This document shows, in pieces, positions 35,221-44,874 of a stretch of 64,000 nt of DNA. The stretch lies in contig CAXYDD010000001.1 of assembly GCA_964276025.1 (NCBI GenBank), positions 186,001-250,000 of the forward strand. Direction: 5' to 3'. A model generated the notes under the pieces. It had not been told where the DNA came from, did no database searches, and worked only from the letters and a program-made list of their open reading frames with translations. The stretch comes from Porticoccus sp964276025. GTDB lineage: Bacteria; Pseudomonadota; Gammaproteobacteria; Pseudomonadales; Porticoccaceae. The stretch's first letter is position 1; the number at the start of each line of letters is the position of its first letter. The position numbers and the translations under genes are program-made.

Positions 35221-35991
35221 TTAAGCCTCACCTGATCGCAAGTTTGTTAAAAAGGGTGCGAATCCGTTTTCACCCATCCAAAATTTTATAAGGTTATCGA
35301 CGCCCTTGCTAGTAATGGTTGCACCAGACAAGCCATCTATTTCATGAACTGACTGTGGTCGACTAGAGTCTACTTTACCCTTGATAACAGTCAAAGCTTG
35401 CTTACGGTTAGAATCATAACTTTTTTTACCTATCCATTGTGCTTTCCATGTGGGATTATCCACCTCTCCACCTAGACCTGGTGTTTCAGCATGCTCGTAG
35501 AAACCAAGGCCTGCTACAGTATTTAAATCTGACTCAAGTGCAACGAAACCATAAAGTGTTGACCACAAGCCATACCCTTTTATTGGTAAAATAATTTTTT
35601 CTAAACCTGAGACTCCCTCTACAACATAAACAATCATATATTTTGGCAGACGACCGATTTTAGCTATGTCATCATCACCAAGATCTATAGATAGAGCTGG
35701 ATCTTTTGCTGCTTTTCTTTGGTTATATGTACCTAAGTCTAATGAATCAGTGAACTTGCCAGTAGTCAGATCTACTGCTTTTGTTTTTATAGTGGCGAAT
35801 TTAGCTAAGACATCGTCCCCTTTTTCAAGCATGCCGGCGGCAGCTAATATATTTGTTTTTCTATCAAGGTCTTTGTTAACTTGTTGAGCAGGTCTTAATA
35901 ATACAGCTGCGGTAGACACAATGACTGAACAAACAACACATAGAGCCAAGGCAACTCGAATAGTATTTGAAGTAGAATCGTTATTAGCCAC
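35221..35991 (-). CDS. nqrC: Na+-NQR subunit C (covalent FMN)
   Basis: Periplasm-facing electron carrier with one N-terminal membrane helix (11-33). The flavinylation motif DGLSGATIT places FMN on Thr225, as in Vibrio. HAETPGLGGEV is the conserved loop. The start is GTG, with GAGGAG eight bases upstream, and overlaps the nqrB end by eight bases. The 256-residue length is typical. Confidence 0.96.
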   Translation of the reverse strand: MANNDSTSNTIRVALALCVVCSVIVSTAAVLLRPAQQVNKDLDRKTNILAAAGMLEKGDDVLAKFATIKTKAVDLTTGKFTDSLDLGTYNQRKAAKDPALSIDLGDDDIAKIGRLPKYMIVYVVEGVSGLEKIILPIKGYGLWSTLYGFVALESDLNTVAGLGFYEHAETPGLGGEVDNPTWKAQWIGKKSYDSNRKQALTVIKGKVDSSRPQSVHEIDGLSGATITSKGVDNLIKFWMGENGFAPFLTNLRSGEA

Positions 35992-37187
35992 GAGCTATTC
36001 TCCTCTTAATATTAGCTTCAACAACAAAATGATCAATTAGAGGGGAAAATAGATTAGCAAATAATATTGCTAACATGATCCCTTCAGGGTATGCAGGGTT
36101 TACAACTCTTATTAGAACAGTCATGACTCCAATTAGAAGGCCATACCAAAATTTACCGGTGTCTGTCATAGATGCAGATACCGGGTCTGTCGCCATGAAA
36201 ACCAATCCAAATGCAAAGCTACCGATAACTAAATGCCAATACCAAGGCACCCCAAACATTGGATTGCTATCTGAGCCGATTAAATTAAAAAACGAAGAAA
36301 GAGCAACCATGCCTACAAAAACTCCCAGCATAATACGCCATGCTCCAATTCTAGTAAGAAGTAAAATTGCACAACCAACAAGAATTGCGAGCACAGATGT
36401 CTCACCTATAGAGCCCTGCTTATTTCCAATAAAAGCATCAAACCATGTGAGATTTTGTTGTACTGCTTCCATACCATTTGTGGCGGCTACAGACAGCATT
36501 GTAGCACCTGTATAACCATCAACCGCTGTCCATACAGCGTCACCTGATAGCTCGGCCGGGTATGCGAAAAAAAGAAAGGCTCGACCTGTTAATGCTGGAT
36601 TGAGGAAATTTTTACCTGTGCCACCAAATACCTCCTTCCCAATAACAACACCAAAACTAATCCCTAGGGCAACCTGCCATAATGGTATATCTGGTGGGCA
36701 GATGAGAGCGAAGAGTATCGAAGTAACAAAGAAACCTTCATTTATCTCATGTCCCCTTACTGAGGCAAATAGTACCTCCCAGAAGCCTCCGGCTAAAAAT
36801 GTAACCATATATATTGGTATAAAATAAACTGCACCATAAATCATACAATCCCATATACTTGATGGATCATGCCCAGCAAATAATCAGAATAATTGACTCA
36901 TGCCAGTCTGTATTATAAATAGCCTCTGAACTAGCAAGAATAGTATTAGCTTGGAAACCTAAGTTATACATACCATAAAACATAGCTGGAAATGTAGCTA
37001 ACCAAACAGTAATCATGACTCTCTTAAGGTCTATACCATCTCGTATATGTGAACCATTTTTAGTTACCGATCCTGGGGAATAAAAGATTGTGTCGACAGC
37101 TTCATACAGAGCAAAAAAACTTTCATATTTACCGCCCTTATGAAAATTAGGCTCGATTTTATCCAAGTAATTGCGAAGTGCTCTCAC
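35984..37187 (-). CDS. nqrB: Na+-NQR subunit B, single-base frameshift
   Basis: Membrane subunit with ten helices that carries covalent FMN and riboflavin. The first frame encodes residues through DWHESIILII and stops at 36867. A second frame continues with AGHDPSSIWD, GAVYFIPIY and the FMN motif DGYTGATM to 35984. Dropping one T from the coding-strand TTT at 36878-36880 joins them into 400 residues aligned without gaps to the Pseudomonas protein. I start at GTG 37187, where AAGGAGG lies seven bases upstream. All other nqr genes are intact, so an assembly error is likelier than a lost pump. Confidence 0.88.
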
Positions 37188-37189
37188 TA

Positions 37190-38557
37190 TCAACCCTCCT
37201 TCTCAATACGAGATAAATTATTTCTTAATATTGGGCCATACTCGTACTTTCCAACACATACATAACTGCATAGTGCCAAATCCTCTTCCTCAAGCTCTAA
37301 ACAACCGAGTTTTTGAGCAATTTCTGTATCTCCGACGATCAAAGCTCGCAAGAGCTGTGTAGGGAGAATATCTAGTGGCATTACCTTTTCATAGTTACCG
37401 ACTGGGACCATTGCTCTCTCGCTACCATTTGTATTGGTAGTAAATTGAAATTTTTTCTCCTTGGTTTGACCCATAGAAGATAGATATATAGGCAATGCGG
37501 AGTGGCGATTGACACCTGGTGAAATATATCTAAGAAATTCACGCTGATGCCCTTCTAGAATTGTAGTTATTTGGGTATGGTAGCGACCTAAATAAGAAAA
37601 AACTCCATTAAGATATGAGGCAGAGGCAATCCTTCCTGATAAAATAGATCCAGATATCACTCGGTTTTCACCCTCACATAACTCATTAGCGATCAAATCA
37701 TTTATATTTGCACCGACAAGAGTTCTAATTAATCTTGGCTTAATGGTCTGAGGGCCACAAAGGGAAACAACTCTTTGAGGGTTAATGTTTCCTGAAGTGA
37801 ACAATGCACCTATTGCTAAAACATCTTGATATCCTATAGTCCAAACTGTTTTTATTGCATTTACCGGATCAATGAAATGTATATGTGTACCAACCAATCC
37901 AGAGGGATGAGGGCCAGAGAATCTCTGAAGTGTTGCGCATGTATTTTTGTCTTCAAATAAATCAGAATCGCCAGATACACAAAGATGAACAGGTCCATCT
38001 GTTAGATGCTTTAGTACGGAGAGTCCATTTTTAAAATCTTCTTTTCTCTCACTGATAATTAATTCAGGCGCAGCGGCGAGTGGATTAGTATCTATAGCAG
38101 TAACGAAAATAGAGCTTGGAGATTCTGAGGTTGGCGATGGCACTTTCGAATAAGGTCGGGTCCTGAGTGAGGTCCATAAACCCGACGATACCAAGTTTTC
38201 AACCACGTCACCTCTGTTTATTGTTGGAATATCTTTAGCATCATATTGCTTAAAATTTTCTTTATCATTTCCCTGTAATTTTATAACTAGAGACTGCAGA
38301 ACTCTTCGTTCTCCACGATTTATAGCTAAAACAATACCGCTTACAGGTGAGGTGAAGTGGACTCCTTCTTTTTTTTTATCAGAAAAGAGTATTTGACCAG
38401 CCTTAACTTTATCGCCAACTTTTACTGCCATAGTTGGCTTCATGCCAATATAATCATCACCGATGATAGCAATAGTTTGTACAGCTTTGCCATCATATAT
38501 AATTTGTTCGGGTGACCCCGATAAGGGTATATCCATACCCTTATTAATTTTTACCAT
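37190..38557 (-). CDS. nqrA: Na+-NQR subunit A
   Basis: Cytoplasmic quinone-associated subunit and first gene of the nqr operon. The 455-residue protein has the lipoyl-like N-terminus KVGDKVKAGQILFSDKK and the barrel motif HFTSPVSGIV. GLVGTHIHFIDPV and HLCVSGD are family blocks. The stop lies two bases before the nqrB GTG. A Fur-like palindrome and a second inverted repeat lie upstream. Confidence 0.96.
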   Translation of the reverse strand: MVKINKGMDIPLSGSPEQIIYDGKAVQTIAIIGDDYIGMKPTMAVKVGDKVKAGQILFSDKKKEGVHFTSPVSGIVLAINRGERRVLQSLVIKLQGNDKENFKQYDAKDIPTINRGDVVENLVSSGLWTSLRTRPYSKVPSPTSESPSSIFVTAIDTNPLAAAPELIISERKEDFKNGLSVLKHLTDGPVHLCVSGDSDLFEDKNTCATLQRFSGPHPSGLVGTHIHFIDPVNAIKTVWTIGYQDVLAIGALFTSGNINPQRVVSLCGPQTIKPRLIRTLVGANINDLIANELCEGENRVISGSILSGRIASASYLNGVFSYLGRYHTQITTILEGHQREFLRYISPGVNRHSALPIYLSSMGQTKEKKFQFTTNTNGSERAMVPVGNYEKVMPLDILPTQLLRALIVGDTEIAQKLGCLELEEEDLALCSYVCVGKYEYGPILRNNLSRIEKEG

Positions 38558-38594
38558 TTGGTAATGCCTTAAATTATTATTTTATCTAAACTAT

Positions 38595-38608
38595 GTCTCA
38601 AATGAGAC
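38595..38608. promoter_or_regulatory. Inverted repeat in the nqrA promoter region
   Basis: GTCTCA and TGAGAC form a perfect six-base inverted repeat with an AA spacer, 38 bases upstream of the nqrA ATG. It may be a regulator site or an mRNA leader hairpin. No factor is assigned. Confidence 0.35.
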
Positions 38609-38626
38609 CTTGCATCGTGATAATTT

Positions 38627-38645
38627 AATGATAATAGTTATCATT
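38627..38645. promoter_or_regulatory. Fur-box-like operator upstream of nqrA
   Basis: AATGATAA and TTATCATT form a perfect inverted repeat around TAG, giving a 19-base site that matches the Fur consensus 7-1-7 core TGATAATnATTATCA at all but one position. It lies about 70 bases upstream of the nqrA start, where a promoter is expected. Iron control of this iron-rich complex is plausible inference. Confidence 0.6.
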
Positions 38646-38846
38646 TGCATTATTATGTGCTAAGCTAATAAATATTATTTAAAAAAAATTTATAAAAATC
38701 ATATACCTTCATTTAGAGGGTATGTTTTTAATTGCTATATTTTTTTTGAGTTTTTTTAGACTGAATAATTATACGCGATTAAAGCCTATGGAACAATTTT
38801 TTTAGCACCAAGCTTAAAGATTTTTTTTTAAAAAATATGGCGCAAG

Positions 38847-40304
38847 TTACCGCGGTATCATCTTCCAACTGATACCAGCAAACTCTTCAAGACATCTAAT
38901 AACCTGACAGCTATATCCAAATTCATTATCATACCAGCAATAAAGAATAACGTTATCTTTGTCTACTATAGTTGCCTGTGCATCATATATGCACGCATGG
39001 CGAGAACCAACAAAGTCAGATGAAACTGCTTCAGAAGATTTTGTATAATCAATCTGATTTTGAAGCGGTGAATGGAGTGACATTTTTCTTACATAATTAT
39101 TGATTTCTTCAAGGCTGGTTTCACGGTTGAGTCGCAGATTTAAGATTGCCATAGAAACATTAGGAGTGGGAACTCTTATGGCGTTACCTGTAAGCTTTCC
39201 TTTGAGTTCAGGTAATGCTTTAGCCACTGCACTAGCAGCACCAGTTTCTGTCAAAACCATATTTAGTGCAGCGCTTCGACCTCGTCGAGATCCTTTATGG
39301 TAATTGTCAATTAAATTTTGATCATTTGTATAAGAGTGAACGGTTTCTACATGACCACTTTTAATTCCAAATTCGTCTTGTAGCGCCTTCAGGATAGGTA
39401 CAATTGCGTTGGTTGTGCATGAGGCTGCCGATATAATTTTGGAATTTTTAGTTATATCATGATTATTGATACCATAAACTATGTTTGGGATTGGGTCTTT
39501 ACCTGGCGCAGTCAATATAACTTTTGCTATACCAGGGCACTCAATGTGTTTTCCTAGTCCTTTCTCATCTCTCCATGCACCAGTATTGTCGATTAGTATT
39601 GCATTATTTATGCTGAATTTTTTATAGTCTATTTCACTTGGGGATTTTGCATAAATTATTTGTATAGGGTTACCGTTACAAACTAAGATATTCTTATCTT
39701 TTAAGATACGAATCGTTCCATCAAAAGCGCCATGAACAGAATCTCGTCTAAGCAAGCTGGCGCGCTTGCAAAGATCACTTTCAGTAGAGCCGCCACGAAC
39801 TACAATCGCCCTGAGGCGAAGCATATCACCACTACCTGTTTTTTCTAATAAAAGTCTTGCCAGTAGTCGCCCAATGCGTCCGAATCCAAACAGGACAACA
39901 TCCTGCGGATCAGGTATGGGTTTTTTCATATCATTTAGCTCGTCTCCGATTTCCTCATTTAAAAAATCAACTAAATTATGAGTATCCTTAGACTCTTGGT
40001 ATTTTACAGCTAGTTTTCCAACATCAATATGTGCTGGCCCTAGATTCATATCTGATAAAGCCTCAATTAAAGGAAAGGTTTCATATTCTGATAATTCATT
40101 TTGTTCGATCTGACGAACAAATCGATGAGCCTTCATCAGTTCAATAACTGATCTATTGACCATGTTTTTTCCATACATATATAGGGAAATATTTTTTTTT
40201 CTATAAAGGCTGCCAATCAGAGGAATCATAGCCTCAGAGAGTGCTTCTCGTTCTTTCCAGTCTGAAAAAAAATCTGCAGGTATGGGGCGGTTTTTCTCTA
40301 TCAC
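38847..40304 (-). CDS. gap: Glyceraldehyde-3-phosphate dehydrogenase with N-terminal extension
   Basis: Phosphorylating GAPDH. The Rossmann motif GFGRIGR begins only at residue 140, and catalytic Cys296 (SAASCTTNA) and His323 (VHSYTND) follow at normal spacing. The 130-residue leading domain is the feature of the long gammaproteobacterial GAPDH group, found beside mfd and nqr in Pseudomonas. The start is GTG with AAGGA eight bases upstream. Glycolytic versus gluconeogenic use is not evident. Confidence 0.92.
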   Translation of the reverse strand: MIEKNRPIPADFFSDWKEREALSEAMIPLIGSLYRKKNISLYMYGKNMVNRSVIELMKAHRFVRQIEQNELSEYETFPLIEALSDMNLGPAHIDVGKLAVKYQESKDTHNLVDFLNEEIGDELNDMKKPIPDPQDVVLFGFGRIGRLLARLLLEKTGSGDMLRLRAIVVRGGSTESDLCKRASLLRRDSVHGAFDGTIRILKDKNILVCNGNPIQIIYAKSPSEIDYKKFSINNAILIDNTGAWRDEKGLGKHIECPGIAKVILTAPGKDPIPNIVYGINNHDITKNSKIISAASCTTNAIVPILKALQDEFGIKSGHVETVHSYTNDQNLIDNYHKGSRRGRSAALNMVLTETGAASAVAKALPELKGKLTGNAIRVPTPNVSMAILNLRLNRETSLEEINNYVRKMSLHSPLQNQIDYTKSSEAVSSDFVGSRHACIYDAQATIVDKDNVILYCWYDNEFGYSCQVIRCLEEFAGISWKMIPR

Positions 40305-40489
40305 TTGGTTAATCCTTTCTATAAAAATAAAGTTATTTCACTATTATCAGGCCTCTAACCCCTCAGGGCAACCTCAGTAAAGCATAAAATATATTTGAAT
40401 CTACCGGGTGACTAAAAAAAGAGTTACTTAGGAATTTCGTTTTTAGGTGGGGTTGATTCAGATATAAGTTTTCTAGACTAAAATTTATG

Positions 40490-41194
40490 CTAAAACGGGA
40501 AAAAAGCTTTAGCAGCTACGTTTTGTACAACAGCTTTAACCATTCTTTCGTTCTTTCCAGATGAAATTCGAGCCATCATATCCTGTAATGCAATCATTTT
40601 TCCGAATAAACGCTCATAACTAAGATTTTCTATTTCGCCATTTCTACTATTTGTGAGTATATACGGCTCCCCTTTTTTATTTTTATATGAAGTTATTCTC
40701 CAAAATGCAATCTCTAAGTTGCGAGCGCTTAGGTATAAATTTTGCTCTTTTAGCTCGGTATAAATAAAAAATTCCTTATTATATCCATATGATTTTTTAA
40801 TCATATCAGTCAATCCTCCAATAAAAGCAAGCACTCTATCTCCCTCGAAGTCACTAGATAATGACAGCTCAATAGCATCCGTTCCATAGGAATCTATCTC
40901 AGGGATTTTAGTTTTTATCGGTCTATCGAAAATTTGTTTTAACCTATAATCTATACTGTCGGTGAGATTCGCATAGCTAGATAAGCCTTTAAGGTACTTG
41001 GGGTTTCTTTTATAAAGCTTTAAAGTAAGATCCTTAAGCAAAAATTCAATTTCTTTATAATGATAATCAGCTACTTCATCTAAGTCAGATTTAGCTAAAT
41101 TTTTAAAATTAAAATCATGCGATGAACAGCCAGAAGTATTAAGAAAAAAACTAACTACTAAAAGAAATATTAAAAATGGTCTTTGTTTGTACAA
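40490..41194 (-). CDS. Conserved lipoprotein of unknown function next to mfd
   Basis: A 234-residue protein with a lipoprotein signal ending NTSGCSS, so it is probably anchored at the outer or inner membrane facing the periplasm. The mature part is mixed alpha/beta with no motif I can name. The start appears to be TTG 41194, supported by GGAG eight bases upstream. A lipoprotein gene divergent from mfd occurs in Pseudomonas as well, so it is a conserved but uncharacterised family member. Confidence 0.7.
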   Translation of the reverse strand: MYKQRPFLIFLLVVSFFLNTSGCSSHDFNFKNLAKSDLDEVADYHYKEIEFLLKDLTLKLYKRNPKYLKGLSSYANLTDSIDYRLKQIFDRPIKTKIPEIDSYGTDAIELSLSSDFEGDRVLAFIGGLTDMIKKSYGYNKEFFIYTELKEQNLYLSARNLEIAFWRITSYKNKKGEPYILTNSRNGEIENLSYERLFGKMIALQDMMARISSGKNERMVKAVVQNVAAKAFFPF

Positions 41195-41375
41195 TTATAA
41201 ATCTCCAATAAATATAGGCTATTTAGCTAAAAGTTAGGTAAATTTATTTATTTGGCCATATCTAAATAAGGTAACCATCGCTAAAATACCCAAGGATTTT
41301 TTTGAGTATTATTGAAAAGTAAATTCTCTTTACCCCAAATGCATACATAATCAAACTTTAATAATTATACATTTT

Positions 41376-44300
41376 ATGCCAATTTTATCCTTACAATCAT
41401 TAAATTCATCTAACAAAAAACTGTTATGGAGCGGTTCTTTTGGCTCTGGGTTATCGCTCACTGTTGCTGAAGTCACAAAAAAACATGTAGGTCCAGTTTT
41501 AGTAGTTGCATCATCTGCGAGAGCTGCGTCAAAAATAGAATCTGAGATAGCCTTCTTTTTAGGTAGTAGTTCTCAGGTTATCCAATTTCCTGATTGGGAA
41601 ACTCTTCCTTATGATCATTTTTCACCACATCAAGATATAATCTCTCAAAGGTTAAAGACACTCTTCAGCTTACCAGAAAAATGTTCTGGAGTTACTGTGG
41701 TGCCTATAATGACCATGATGCATAGATTACCGCCGCAAGACTTCGTACAAGGACGATCGTTTAGCTATAAGGTTGGTGAGCAAATCAATCTAGAGAGTCT
41801 GAAAAAGAAACTTCAATATAGTGGCTATCGAACTACAGAAACAGTGATTGAGCGGGGTGAGTATAGTATACGTGGGTCAAAAATAGACATTTATCCAATG
41901 GGGGCATTATTACCTTTTCGTATTGATCTATTCGATGATGAAATTGAAAGTTTAAGAATCTTTGATCCAGACACACAGCTCACTAAAGAAAAAGTTGATT
42001 TAATTTCTCTTTTGCCAGCCAAAGAAATCCCTTTAGATGATGAGTCAGTAAAAAAATTCAAAAAAAATTGGATTGAAAAATTTGATATTGATGATAGGAA
42101 TTCATCGGTTTATTCCAGTATAAAGAATGGTATCGCACCTCAAGGTATTGAATACTTTCTTCCATTATTCTTCGATCGATGCTCATCTTTTTTTGACTAT
42201 CTTCCTGAAAATTGCTTAATAGTTGTAGACAGCGATACCGAAAAAAATGCAGAAGATTTTTGGTGCAATATAAAAGATCGTTTTAAGGAAGGTAATATTG
42301 ATAGTAAAAATCCGCTTCTACCCCCAGATGAAATTTTTATACCACCAGAAGAAATTTTTGAAACCTTAGAAAAATATCCATATAAAAAAATATATATAAC
42401 AAGAAATAGCTCAATTGAATCTAGTGACACTTTTAATCTAAATTTCCAACCTATGCCAAATATCTCTACTGAGACTAATATGGTAGATACGCTAAAAAAA
42501 TTGAAAGTCTTTTCAGGCCAACTTTATAATCGAATACTGCTATGTGCTGAAACTAAAGGGCGCAAAGAAGCTTTAGGTGAGATATTACAAAGCAATCAAA
42601 TCAAATATTATGAGGCTGATAGCTGGGATGATTTTTTAAAAACAAAAGATAAAGTTACGATTACAACTCACCCAATAGAAAGAGGGTTTCATTTAACGAC
42701 TCCTAATATCTTATTAATAACAGAATCTGAGTTATTTGGGCTTAAAATTATACAAAATCGTCGTCGTGCAAGAAAATCGAGTCGCTCTGAACAGGCTATA
42801 AAAAATTTGTCAGAGCTTCGTATAGGTTCTCTAGTCGTTCATATAGAGCATGGTATTGGTAGATATTTAGGGCTCAAAACGATAAATACAAATGACTGGC
42901 CCCAAGAGTTCCTTGCTTTAGAGTATGCGAATAAAGCTAAATTATATGTACCTGTATCTGCTCTAAACTTAATTAATCGATATAGCGGAGCAGAAGAGAT
43001 TCAAGCGCCCCTTCATAGATTGGGTGGGGAGCAGTGGACAAAGTCAAAAGATAAGGCTCTAAAACAAATATCTGATACTGCTGTTGAGTTGCTTGATATA
43101 TATGCCTCAAGAGCTGCTAAAAAAGGGTTTTCATGTAAAGTTACACATGAAGACTATCAGGTTTTTTGTAACGATTTCCCTTATGAAGAAACTCCAGATC
43201 AAATAGAAACGATCGAAGCAATGAAAAGAGACATGGTATCAGACCAGCCGATGGATAGACTTGTTTGCGGGGATGTTGGTTTTGGTAAGACAGAGGTCGC
43301 TATGAGGGCAGCTTTTATTGCTGTATCTAGTGGAAAGCAGGTTGTTATTCTTGTTCCCACTACCCTTTTGGTGCATCAACATGTAGAAAATTTTAGGGAT
43401 AGATTTGCCAGCTTACCTGTAAAAATAGGAGAACTATCTAGATTTATTTCAACAAAAAACCAGCAGACTGTTTTTAAAGACGCAAGTACAGGAAAAATTG
43501 ATATCCTGATAGGAACACACAAACTCTTGCATGCAAAAATAGACTACAAAGATCTTGGGCTTCTTGTAATCGACGAAGAACATAGATTTGGCGTAAAGCA
43601 AAAAGAGATTATTAAAGAATTCAGGGCAAATGTTGATATCCTAACTCTTACAGCAACGCCTATACCAAGAACACTCAACCTTTCTATGTCTGGTATAAAA
43701 GACTTATCCATTATCGCAACTGCACCTGCAAAAAGATTATCAGTAAAAACTTTTTTGCGTGAAAAAAATTCTGATGTCATTCGAGAGGCTGTACTACGAG
43801 AAATATTAAGAGGTGGACAGATTTTTTATGTGCATAATGAGGTCAGAACTATTGAGCAAGCAGCTTCCTGGCTAACCGAGCTACTTCCAGAAGCAAAAGT
43901 AAACTTTGCACACGGTCAAATGCGGGAAAAGAATCTCGAACATGTAATGTCTGATTTCTATCACCAACGGTTCAATGTTTTAGTATGTAGCACTATAATA
44001 GAAAACGGTATTGATATACCTACTGCTAACACTATTTTGATAAATAAGGCAGACAAATTCGGTCTCGCTCAGCTTCACCAGCTTAGAGGAAGAGTTGGAC
44101 GTTCTCATCATCAAGCTTACGCATATCTATTAGTAACTGATACCAGATCGTTAACCTCTGATGCTTTTAAGCGCCTTGAAGCTATTAGAGATGCAAATCA
44201 ACTTGGTTCAGGTTTCACATTAGCTGCACACGATCTTGAGATTCGTGGAGCGGGAGAATTATTAGGAAAAGGGCAAAGTGGTCACATACAATCAATAGGG

Positions 44301-44831
44301 TTCACTCTTTATACTGAGTTATTAGATAAGGCTGTCAAGGCTATACGAACAGGAAAATTGCCAAATCTATCAATGTTGGCTGTTAATCCAGTTGAAATTA
44401 AACTTAATATACCTGCATTAATACCTGAAAATTATCTTCCTGATGTTCATATGCGGCTGATATTTTATAAAAGAATAGCAAACGCTAATTCTGATGATGA
44501 GCTTCGAGAACTTCAGGTTGAAATGATAGATCGCTTTGGATTAATTGAGGGGTACTTAAAAAATTTATTTAGCGTTACATCACTGAAACTATATGCAAAA
44601 AAATTAGGCGTAACTAAGCTAGAGATAGGAAGTAAAAACGGAAGACTCGAGTTTGCATCAAACACACCCATAGATCCAAAAAATATTATCGATCTAGTGC
44701 AAAAAAAGTCTAATATATTCAGATTTGATGGGCCCAGTGCACTAAAATTTAATCTTGATACGCTCACAGCAGATCAACGCATAACTAAGGCAAGGTATTT
44801 GTTAGACAGTCTAGTGCCAACGCTTGATTAA
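41376..44831 (+). CDS. mfd: Transcription-repair coupling factor
   Basis: Removes stalled RNA polymerase at DNA lesions and recruits UvrA. The 1151-residue protein has the UvrB-like N-terminal module (DWETLPYDHFSPHQD), the RNAP-interaction domain (GSLVVHIEHGIGRY) and the RecG-like motor with GDVGFGKTE, DEEHRFGV, TATPIPRTL and LRGRVGRSHHQAYAY. The C-terminal module masks the UvrA site. The length is typical. Confidence 0.97.
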   Translation: MPILSLQSLNSSNKKLLWSGSFGSGLSLTVAEVTKKHVGPVLVVASSARAASKIESEIAFFLGSSSQVIQFPDWETLPYDHFSPHQDIISQRLKTLFSLPEKCSGVTVVPIMTMMHRLPPQDFVQGRSFSYKVGEQINLESLKKKLQYSGYRTTETVIERGEYSIRGSKIDIYPMGALLPFRIDLFDDEIESLRIFDPDTQLTKEKVDLISLLPAKEIPLDDESVKKFKKNWIEKFDIDDRNSSVYSSIKNGIAPQGIEYFLPLFFDRCSSFFDYLPENCLIVVDSDTEKNAEDFWCNIKDRFKEGNIDSKNPLLPPDEIFIPPEEIFETLEKYPYKKIYITRNSSIESSDTFNLNFQPMPNISTETNMVDTLKKLKVFSGQLYNRILLCAETKGRKEALGEILQSNQIKYYEADSWDDFLKTKDKVTITTHPIERGFHLTTPNILLITESELFGLKIIQNRRRARKSSRSEQAIKNLSELRIGSLVVHIEHGIGRYLGLKTINTNDWPQEFLALEYANKAKLYVPVSALNLINRYSGAEEIQAPLHRLGGEQWTKSKDKALKQISDTAVELLDIYASRAAKKGFSCKVTHEDYQVFCNDFPYEETPDQIETIEAMKRDMVSDQPMDRLVCGDVGFGKTEVAMRAAFIAVSSGKQVVILVPTTLLVHQHVENFRDRFASLPVKIGELSRFISTKNQQTVFKDASTGKIDILIGTHKLLHAKIDYKDLGLLVIDEEHRFGVKQKEIIKEFRANVDILTLTATPIPRTLNLSMSGIKDLSIIATAPAKRLSVKTFLREKNSDVIREAVLREILRGGQIFYVHNEVRTIEQAASWLTELLPEAKVNFAHGQMREKNLEHVMSDFYHQRFNVLVCSTIIENGIDIPTANTILINKADKFGLAQLHQLRGRVGRSHHQAYAYLLVTDTRSLTSDAFKRLEAIRDANQLGSGFTLAAHDLEIRGAGELLGKGQSGHIQSIGFTLYTELLDKAVKAIRTGKLPNLSMLAVNPVEIKLNIPALIPENYLPDVHMRLIFYKRIANANSDDELRELQVEMIDRFGLIEGYLKNLFSVTSLKLYAKKLGVTKLEIGSKNGRLEFASNTPIDPKNIIDLVQKKSNIFRFDGPSALKFNLDTLTADQRITKARYLLDSLVPTLD

Positions 44832-44874
44832 AATAAAAAAATTATAGCTTTATCCATAATCCAGATTATTAATT

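Noticed and set aside
36075..36827. Plus-strand frames of 75-146 residues opposite nqrB
   Set aside because: They are shadows of the conserved NqrB membrane helices and show no protein features of their own.
38701..38735. Possible hairpin ATACCTT/AGGGTAT with a following T run on the plus strand
   Set aside because: No plus-strand gene ends nearby, and the orientation does not suit the minus-strand gap gene.
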